From positions 1,798,001 to 1,862,000 of the forward strand of contig JBCAMK010000009.1 of the NCBI GenBank assembly GCA_038503065.1: a stretch of 64,000 nt of DNA, written 5' to 3'. The position numbers were made by a program, and so were the translations under genes. This DNA comes from Paragyromitra xinjiangensis (lineage: Eukaryota; Ascomycota; Pezizomycetes; Pezizales; Discinaceae). Position 1 is the first letter of the stretch. The number at the start of each line of letters is the position of its first letter. The notes under the pieces are model-generated. The model saw nothing but the letters and a program-made list of their open reading frames with translations. It made no database searches and was not told where the DNA came from. Positions 57,282 to 64,000 of this stretch are shown piece after piece.

Positions 57282-58511
57282 CTACTTCTCCTCCTCCCAC
57301 CCCTCCGCCTTCAACACAAACCGATACCTCGCCTCCCCCCTCTGCATCATCTCCAGCACCTCTCCCACCCTCTCCATCGGCATAACCTGCACCCAACTCC
57401 TCACCCCCTTCTCCTTTACAAAATCCAACATCTCCAGCACCTCCCTCTTACTCCCCACATTACTCCCCCTAAGCGCCAAATTCGCCGCCCCTAAATCCGC
57501 CCAACTCAACCTCGGCAACTCCCCCTCAGGAATCCCACACACCACCATTGTCCCCCCCACCTTCAACAACCTCAAATACTCCCCCAACCCCCCCTCCCCA
57601 CTCGAACTAGTAGTAATCACCAAATCCAACCTCCTCTCATACTCACCCCCCCACCCATCCACCGTCGAATCCACAAACCCCGCCCCCATCTCCTGCGCAT
57701 CCGCCTTCTTCCCAGTCCCTCTCGAAATCACCACGACCTCCGCCCCCATCGCCTTCGCAAACATAACCCCGAAATGCCCCAACCCACCCAAGCCCACAAT
57801 CCCAACGCAACTCCCCACCCCCACCCCCGCCCTCCTCAACGGACTCCACATCGTCACCCCAGCACACAACATCGGCGCCACCACCTCCTCATCTAACCCT
57901 TCCGGAATCGGATACACAAAGTTCTCATGCACACGGACATAATCCGCATACCCGCCGTACGACAAACTCCCATCTGCGTACCGCCAATTATACGTCTCCA
58001 CCACATCCTTACAGTAATTCTCCCTCCCCCCGCATAGCCCCCTGGGGCCGCCATACCCGTGTTCGCCTGTCGGCGGGAGGTTCGGCGGGGTGGACGTGGT
58101 GCCAGCGCACGCGGGACAGGCGCCGCAGGACCAGGAGTGGGCGCCGACGCCGACGAGGGTGCCCGGGAGGAGGGTGGCGAGGGGACCGGCGCGGACGATC
58201 GTGCCGGTGATTTCGTGCCCGGCGACGCAGGGGTAGGTTGTTGGTGACCAGCCGGAGCGGAGGACGTGGCTGGAGGGGTTAGTAGGGTGGTGGAGGGGGG
58301 AGGGGGGGGACGGACAGGTCGCTGCCGCAGACTCCGCAGAAGTGTACGCGGATGTCGAGGTCGTAGGGTCCGAAGGGCTTTGGTGTGTATTTGTGGGGTT
58401 GGAGGGTGGACCAGGTGGTTGCTGGAGGGGTTAGTGGGGTTTGTGTGGGGGGGGAGGGGAGGGACCTGAGAATGCGGCGTAGCCGGTGAATTGGTTGGGG
58501 ACGGGATCCAT
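57282..58511 (-). CDS. Zinc-dependent, NADPH-type alcohol dehydrogenase (ADH6/cinnamyl-alcohol dehydrogenase family; three exons)
   Basis: Predicted cytosolic medium-chain reductase, 379 residues, reducing aldehydes with NADPH. Exons are 58511-58466, 58421-58316 and 58269-57282. The two tiny introns (44 and 46 bp) are rich in pyrimidines and share CTAACCCCTCCAG. The spliced N-terminus gives CGVCGSDL with catalytic-zinc C44; GHE (H69/E70) and C186 (MLCAGVTMW) complete the site. The structural zinc lobe has C99, C102 and C105, with ENYC at C137; the gap before the last cysteine carries an unusual Gly/Pro/Thr-rich insertion of about 24 residues. The Rossmann motif is GLGGLG (210-215). ISRGTGKK following it favours NADPH, as in yeast Adh6. 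It is divergent from the amine oxidase across 1043 bp. Base composition is markedly C-rich on the plus strand, unlike neighbouring spacer. Confidence 0.92.
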
Positions 58512-59554
58512 TGTTGGAGGTTGGAGTGGGGAGTGAGGAGAGTGAGGAGAGTGAGGAGAGTGAGGAGAGTGAGGATAGAGGGAGGAGGAGGAGAAGAGAT
58601 GGCTCAATCAGGTCAATGGAGGGAGAAACGTATCGAGTGATGATTACTCTAACCGGAGATGAGCGATGGAGTATTCAAGGATTCGAAGGAGATTGGTGGA
58701 GAGATGCGGCTCTGATGTTGCAGTTGCAGTTGCAGTTGCAGTGTAGTCTAGATGCGGGGGTCTCAGCTGCAGGAGGGACAAAGAGGTGAATAGATAGAGT
58801 GTGTACTACGATAGTGGTGTAGGTATAAAGAGTAGTGTTTACTCGCTGTTTGTCTGAGGTTCGTCTTCACTCTTGTGGTTCGTGGGTGATAGTAGTTGTG
58901 GCGTTCTTTAACGTATCTGTAATCATGGGGCTTTTGGCCTGGCTTTCTTTCGTGAAGCTTTTGTCACGGTGGGTTCTGTTGGGTTCTGTTCTCTGTTCTC
59001 TATTCTCTGTTCTGTTCTCTCTATTCTCTCTCCTCTCAGTTCCTCTTCTCTTCTCTCTCTTCTTCTATTCTTTCTCTTCCCTCTCTTCTTCTATTCTCTC
59101 TCTTCTCCCCTCTCCCCTCCATTCTCTCCTCTCCCCTCTCCACCCTCTCTCTCTTATACCCTCATCTCTCTACCTCATCTCTCTTCTTCATAATTCTTTC
59201 TCTAGTACTCACACTTCTCAGTTCATCAATTCCTCTCGATTCCTGCTGCTTACCTCTACTCCTGCTCAATTCATCTTCATCAATCCCTACTACTCCTGTT
59301 ACTTACCTCTACTCCTGCTCAATTCATCTTCTTCATCAATCCCTGCTACTCCTGCTACTTACCTCTACTCCTGCTCAATCCATCATCCCTGCCCAATTCC
59401 TACTACTCCTACTACTCACCCTCTACTCCTCCTGCTAAATTCATCATCCCTCTCAATCCCTACTACTCCTACTACTCACCCTCTACTCCTGCTCAATTCA
59501 TCATCTTCATCAATCCCTACTACCCCTGCTAACACCCCCAGATCCTCCACTCCC
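58512..59554. promoter_or_regulatory. Shared divergent promoter region with tandem repeats
   Basis: The only spacer between the dehydrogenase (left) and amine oxidase (right). It holds five GTGAGGAGA units at about 58533-58577 next to the dehydrogenase start, four GTTGCA units at about 58718-58743, a CT-only tract from about 58990 to 59200, and a degenerate 55-60 bp tandem repeat to about 59525. The amine-oxidase frame stays open 240 codons upstream of its ATG because C/T-rich sequence makes few stops. No specific factor site is recognisable. Confidence 0.5.
59215..59530 (+). repeat. Degenerate 55-60 bp tandem repeat in the amine oxidase leader
   Basis: About five units share the order TACTACTCCTGCTACTTACC, TCTACTCCTGCTCAATTCAT, CTTCATCAATCCC, with length variation of a few trinucleotides. 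The array ends about 25 bp before the ATG at 59555 and is almost purine-free on the coding strand. Confidence 0.65.
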
Positions 59555-61764
59555 ATGTCCCCTCCTATCCACCCTCTCACCCCTCTCACCCCCGACGAAA
59601 TCCGCTCCTCTGCTGCTACCCTCCGAGCCGCATACCCCCCCAACACCAACATCCACTTCAAAGCAATCACTCTCCACGAGCCCACCAAAGCCTCCCTCAT
59701 CGAATGGCTCGACCATTCCGGTGACAGACCCCCCCGTAGAGCCTACATCTGCTACTACATCCGCAACACCGACAAATTCTTCGAAGCAGTCGTCCTGCTC
59801 GACGACGAAACCCTCGAGAGCAACGTCAGGGTCAAAGAAGGCTACCACGCCCCCGCAGACTGTCTGGAGGTCGTCAACATCGAGAAGGTTGCACTGGGAG
59901 ATGCCGCTGTCAAAGCTGAACTCGCAAAATTGATGCTGCCAGAGGGAACCGTGATTGTCTCTGATCCATGGATTTACGGTTTGAACCCTGTGTGATAAAC
60001 GAGATCTCGTGCTTATTTTATCTAGGATCCGATGGCGTCAATGACCTCCGGCGGCAGTACCAGTGTTTTCTGTACATTCAGGATCCAAACAGTACGAACC
60101 CTGATTCGAACCATTATGCATTCCCGCTGTCGATTTCGCCGGTTGTGGACGTGCAGACTATGAAGGTGGTTAGGATTGAGAATTTGCCTACTGGGGCGGA
60201 TTCAACCCCCACGTTGCCCAAGCCGTATCGTGTTCCACCGCCGGCGGAGTACACCCCGGAGGATCAGCCGTCGCTGAGGACGGATCTGAAGCCATTGCAG
60301 GTGGTGCAGCCACAGGGTGTATCGTTCCGGGTCTCGGAGGAGTATGCCGGGGGTGCTGTGGTGGAATGGCAGAAATGGAGGTTTAGGGTTGGCTTTAATC
60401 ACCGCGAGGGGATGGTACTGTATAATGTGACGTATGACGAGAGGAGTCTGTTCTGGAGGGTTTCGTTGAGTGATATGAACATCCCTTACGCTGACCCGAG
60501 GAGTCCGTATCACAAAAAGTCGGCGTTCGATTTGGGGGATGCGGTAAGTGATCATGAAATATCACTCGGTTTATTCTAACATGTGCAGGGAGCGGGAATT
60601 ATGGCCAATAACCTCAAGTTGGGGTGCGACTGTCTAGGTTCTATTCACTATCTCTCCGCTGTACTTTCCGATGATAATGGTGATCCCTTCTCCATGCCCA
60701 ATGTGATTTGTGTTCACGAACAAGACGTTGGTATTGGCTTCAAGCATACCAACTACCGTACGGGTCGGGCTGTGACCACCCGTAACCGCGAGCTCGTCAT
60801 TCAATCTATTATCACCGTCTCTAACTACGAATACATTCTTGCTTTCATTTTTAACCAAGCTGGTGAGATGAGTTATGAGGTTCGCGCCACGGGGATCCTC
60901 AGCACCACTCCGATAGATGCTGGTATTAACGTTCCGTGGGGTACCGTTGTTCATCCTGGGGTTCTTGCATCCCATCATCAACATATATTTTCTCTTCGTC
61001 TGGACCCTGCTCTTGACGGACATTCTAACCGGGTCGTCTACGATGAAGCTTACGCGATGCCTCGTGGTTCTACCAATCCTCACGGCACAGGCTACATCAC
61101 TCGTGAGACTGTCATCGAGACATCTTCGGGGCACAACACAGACTCTGAAAGGAACCGTACTTTCAAGATTCAGAACGCGGATGTGAGGAACAAGGTCAAT
61201 GGGCTGCCGGTCGCGTATAAGATTGTTGTCCCACCATTTCAGAAAATACTTGCAGACCGAGAGAGCTGGAATTGGAGGAGGGCCGAGTTTGCGGATAAAG
61301 CGGTGTATGTCACCCGGTTTAGAGAGGGAGAGTTGTGGGCTGGTGGGAAGTGGACGAACCAGAGCAGGGGTGGAGAGGGGGTTAGAAGTTGGGCGGAGAG
61401 GAAGGATGAAGTTGTAGATCAGGACTTGGTGGTTTGGGTGCAGTTTGGTGGGTATCCTGGGACTTTGGTATTGGGGTTACTAACTTCATTAGGCATCAAT
61501 CATATCCCCCGGGTTGAGGACTTTCCCGTCATGCCGTGCGAGACTATCAGGGTTTCGTTTAAGCCGGTGAACTTTTTCGAGAGGAATCCGGCGTTGGATG
61601 TGCCGCCGTCTACGTATGTCTCTTTTGGTCATGGATGAGTGGTGCTAATGACATGCAGTCAGGATTTTAATAAAAGTGTGTTGCTGAGTGCGGAGCATCG
61701 CCAGCCGGGGGTGAATGGCATTGTTGGGAGGAATGGCGTTGTGGGGAATGGGTGCTGTGCTTAA
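59555..61764 (+). CDS. Copper amine oxidase (topaquinone-dependent primary amine oxidase; four exons)
   Basis: Converts primary amines plus O2 and water to aldehyde, ammonia and H2O2, supplying nitrogen. Exons are 59555-59978, 60026-60543, 60589-61613 and 61659-61764, giving 690 residues, normal for fungal enzymes; introns are 45-47 bp. Motifs occur in family order: N-terminal domains with TPDEIRSSAATLRAAYP, catalytic-base Asp in FDLGDAGAG (D310), the cofactor Tyr in SNYEY (Y394), copper ligands HQH (H444, H446) and the third His in NHIPRVEDFPVMP (H619), then NFFERNPALD. Every join restores a conserved segment. No signal peptide and no SKL-type peroxisomal tail (it ends GNGCCA). ATG 59555 is chosen because everything upstream is a C/T repeat. 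The adjacent dehydrogenase could consume its aldehyde product. Confidence 0.95.
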
Positions 61765-62469
61765 GTGTATATTAGTCTGCGTGGGTTAGGGTTGGACTGG
61801 GTTAGGGTTGCTTTGCTTTTGCGGTGCGGGATGGGCAGGTTACAGTGTAAATAAGTCCATAGTATATACTATTGCTGAACTATCTGAGTGTTATGAGTTT
61901 TTGATGGTGATACAGTATCGCCTTATAAGAATGAGATTGCGGCGGATCTGTAGGTTGATTGATACACGCATCCAGCCTTTAGGCTATGACGGCACATCTA
62001 ATACAAATCCATAACATAAACCACAACTATAAAAAATAATAAAATATATAATAAACTCAACTACCATGATCTGTAGGTTTATAAGGCAGGTATTTTTATA
62101 ATAATAATAATAATAATAGTAACGATAATGATAATAATAATGATAATAATAATACCTATTCGGTCTGAACCACATATTCTTACAAGGCGAATATTCTTAT
62201 AACCCGAATCCTTATCCGGCGATTATGCCGCAAACAACACCCCTATAGCAAGAATACTGCAGGAATATCTCCCGTTTCCACCCGTAACGAATATTAGGTT
62301 AGCCCGCGCGCGGCTGCGCAAGGTTTATACAGCGATACGCGGTGGGTTGTACTAGCATGTGGGTTGGGCCCTCCCACCCATTCAATAGTCCCGCAACTTC
62401 AGACACAGGCCTTTAGATCTCACTATTGACCGAGCGAAAAGTAGTGAAAGCTAGTGCTTGAGTATAGTC
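61765..62469. other. 3' flank of amine oxidase and spacer
   Basis: It contains two GGGTTAGGGTT stretches (61787-61812) and a (TAA)n/(ATA)n microsatellite at 62097-62155. No coding frame is supported. Confidence 0.5.
62097..62155. repeat. Imperfect (TAA)n microsatellite
   Basis: About 59 bases of TAA repeats with a few G/C interruptions (AGTAACGATAATG). Confidence 0.8.
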
Positions 62470-62587
62470 TTTCCGGGTTTCGGCGGTATTGGAAGACGGA
62501 AGCGTCGACTGGGAGAAATGGTTGCTGTATGAAGCTGGACATCTTCCGCTCTATGCTTAGTCCGATGTCTGGATCGCACTGCATATA

Positions 62588-62764
62588 CAGTCGTGCCTCG
62601 CTATAGCGAATCTTCACATAGCGAATCTCTTGCTGTAATGAATGGATTCGGCTGCATCTTTGTTCTTTCACGGCGATACTACAGGTATTGGGTTTGTTGT
62701 GATGGGTGGTTTGATATTGGGGGTTTCGGTGGGTTATGTAGGTGAGGTATAGTAAGGGCGACTG
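62588..62764. mobile_element. Tc1/mariner-like miniature element, tandem copy 1
   Basis: The left end is CAGTCGTGCCTCGCTATAGC and the right end CTATAC-type sequence finishing GGGCGACTG, with TA outside both ends. It shares the interior TTGCTGTAATGAATGGATTC and TTTCACGGCGATACTACAGG with the two copies to its right. The terminal motif CAGTCG followed by CGCTATAGCGAA is typical of pogo/mariner relatives. Non-coding. Confidence 0.7.
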
Positions 62765-62895
62765 TAGTCCTCTTTTCAGATCTCGACAGTATTGGAAGAT
62801 CGACGGGAGAAGTGATGGTTGCTGCAGTTGTATGAGGGGCTGGATATTTTCTGCTCATATGCTTAGTCCGATGTCTGGATCGCATTGCATAGATA

Positions 62896-63075
62896 TAGTC
62901 GTACCTCGCTATAGCGAACCTTCATATAGTGAATCACTTGCTGTAATGAATGGATTTGGCTGCACTTTTTTTTCTTTCACGGCGATACTACAGGTATTGG
63001 GTTTGTTGTGGCGGGTGGTTTGATATTGGGTGGGTTTCGGTGGGTTATGGAGGTTCGGTATAGTAAGGGCGACTG
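62896..63075. mobile_element. Tc1/mariner-like miniature element, tandem copy 2
   Basis: Same organisation as copy 1, with the first C replaced by T (TAGTCGTACCTCG). Together with its left flank (CCGATGTCTGGATCGCA, ATTGGAAGA) it repeats a unit of about 305 bp that begins near 62470, so a segment larger than the element was duplicated in tandem. Confidence 0.7.
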
Positions 63076-63086
63076 TAGTAAGAGTA

Positions 63087-63271
63087 CAGTCGTACCTCGC
63101 TATAGCGAACCTTCACATAGCGAATCCCTTGCTGTAACGAATGGATTCAGGCGCACCTTTTTTTCTTTCACGGCGCTACTCTACAGATATTGGATTTGTT
63201 GTAACGAATGATCTGCTATATTGGGTGGGTTTCGGTGGCTTATGCGGGTTCGGTATAGTAAGGTACGACTG
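63087..63271. mobile_element. Tc1/mariner-like miniature element, tandem copy 3
   Basis: CAGTCGTACCTCGCTATAGC to AAGGTACGACTG, TA on both sides, only 11 bp from copy 2. Its ends are the best matched of the three (CAGTCGTACC and GGTACGACTG are exact inverses). It lacks the left-hand flank shared by copies 1 and 2. Confidence 0.75.
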
Positions 63272-63622
63272 TAGTAAGAGTAGATATATCGATAGGGATG
63301 CATACTAGCGTTGGACAGGGGTGCAGAGCGTAAGGTGTATAGTTAATGGTTAATGGGTGGGGAACAGTTGTAGTAGGGGGTGCAGAGATTAAATAGTAGA
63401 GTGGAGTAGGTAATAATGAAGCGGCTGGAAAGACTTAAAAGGGTGTCTCGGTTCGGTAGTACAACATTGTAATGGAAATATGCATGTGCTTAACGAAAAG
63501 TAAGATAATAGAATAAATTCGTTCAGGAGTGTGATCACAATTGCCGCCCCCACCCTACAGTCTTCTACCGCAGTGCCTACTAGCCCGGTGCAGATCCAGC
63601 GGTGACTTAGTTCCTGGCAATG
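63272..63622. other. Spacer before the right-edge gene
   Basis: AT-rich, no feature beyond the probable 3' UTR of the minus-strand gene that ends at 63623. Confidence 0.4.
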
Positions 63623-64000
63623 CTAAAGACCACGATTTCTATTCCCGCGATAGTTCGGTTTCCGAACGCCAGAGTATAGAGAGGAGTTGCAGGGGGAGGG
63701 ACCGCGGGTGTTTCCGCGTGAGGGTCGCCGACCAGCACGGGAGGATGCTTGAGACGGCGGGGTAGAAGCCGCCGCAGCTTTCGTAGAATCCAAATCACCG
63801 TCACTTAAACGCTTCTGCTTCGCGTCTTGATCGAATTCTAGTAACGACCTGATCACGAAATCGAGCGTTTTGACATGACTAGGGTCGCATAGCATGATGT
63901 GACGAAGGTAGATAGAGAAGCCGGGTACGGCACTGGTTAATTTGGCGATGACTTCTCCGTCGGTTATGGGTTGGCTACTCCCCGCTAACTGATCACGACA
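63623..64000 (-). CDS. C-terminal part of an unidentified protein (partial, runs off the right edge)
   Basis: The minus-strand frame is open from the window edge to a stop at 63623-63625, about 125 residues. The first half looks structured (TDGEVIAKLTSAVPGFSIYL, then TLDFVIRSLLEFDQDAKQKR), with alternating hydrophobic helices. The second half is a Ser/Pro/Arg/Gly-rich, probably disordered tail (SSRAGRRPSRGNTRGPSP; NYRGNRNRGL). An unrecognised intron near the tail would shift the true end. I recognise no family. Confidence 0.55.
   Translation of the reverse strand, partial: CRDQLAGSSQPITDGEVIAKLTSAVPGFSIYLRHIMLCDPSHVKTLDFVIRSLLEFDQDAKQKRLSDGDLDSTKAAAASTPPSQASSRAGRRPSRGNTRGPSPCNSSLYSGVRKPNYRGNRNRGL

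Noticed and set aside
58835..59554. 240-codon upstream extension of the amine oxidase frame
   Set aside because: Ser/Leu/Pro translation of a C/T repeat; no homology expected, and the enzyme's normal N-terminus begins after ATG 59555.
61787..61812. Two GGGTTAGGGTT stretches, telomere-like
   Set aside because: Only two units with a non-telomeric spacer in the amine oxidase 3' flank; not an array.

Overview
The window reads as a nuclear stretch of a filamentous ascomycete (Pezizomycotina). The evidence is short spliceosomal introns (44-81 bp, one longer at 268 bp) with CTAAC-type branch points, Zn2Cys6 regulators, a typical fungal copper amine oxidase and a mitochondrial Erv1. Gene density is very low: five complete genes and two truncated by the window edges, separated by long gene-free DNA full of miniature inverted-repeat elements, solo LTRs and sequence with a strong TpA excess resembling repeat-induced point mutation. 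The large AT-rich, repeat-laden spacers would suit a Pezizales-like genome, but I cannot fix the genus.

Layout. 1-328: 3' end of an acidic-tailed protein gene (+). 329-4.1 kb: gene-free, with a 716-bp long-inverted-repeat element (1468-2183), relatives of its termini, and a 153-bp element (3885-4037). 4.1-9.4 kb: nothing codes convincingly. 9442-11253 (-): Zn2Cys6 regulator with an AT-hook, one intron, preceded by a long purine/pyrimidine-tract leader or promoter to about 13.3 kb. 13.3-31.2 kb: desert with a 12-bp-period degenerate minisatellite (22.05-22.69 kb), a tRNA-like/SINE-like head and two TA-flanked miniature elements. 31212-34425 (+): 887-residue protein in seven exons whose six-cysteine zinc cluster appears only after splicing. 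34.9-35.5 kb: inverted-repeat element. 39218-39922 (+): two-exon gene of unknown function. 40-49.3 kb: desert. 49.4-56.0 kb: dense nest of miniature elements and two solo LTRs, with the ERV1 gene (51218-51929, +) embedded in it. 57282-58511 (-) and 59555-61764 (+): divergent zinc alcohol dehydrogenase and copper amine oxidase. 62.6-63.3 kb: three tandem copies of a Tc1/mariner-like miniature element. 63623-64000 (-): C-terminal part of a gene running off the window.

How the genes may work together. The one convincing functional pairing is the divergent oxidase/dehydrogenase couple: amine oxidation yields an aldehyde, which an NADPH-dependent ADH6-type enzyme could reduce to the alcohol. ERV1 is a housekeeping gene of the mitochondrial intermembrane-space disulfide relay; a solo LTR ends 169 bp upstream of its ATG. 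The two zinc-cluster proteins have no visible targets here.

Exon joins were inferred by eye from reading frame, GT-AG borders, branch points and recovery of family motifs. They are consistent, but not verified by transcripts.
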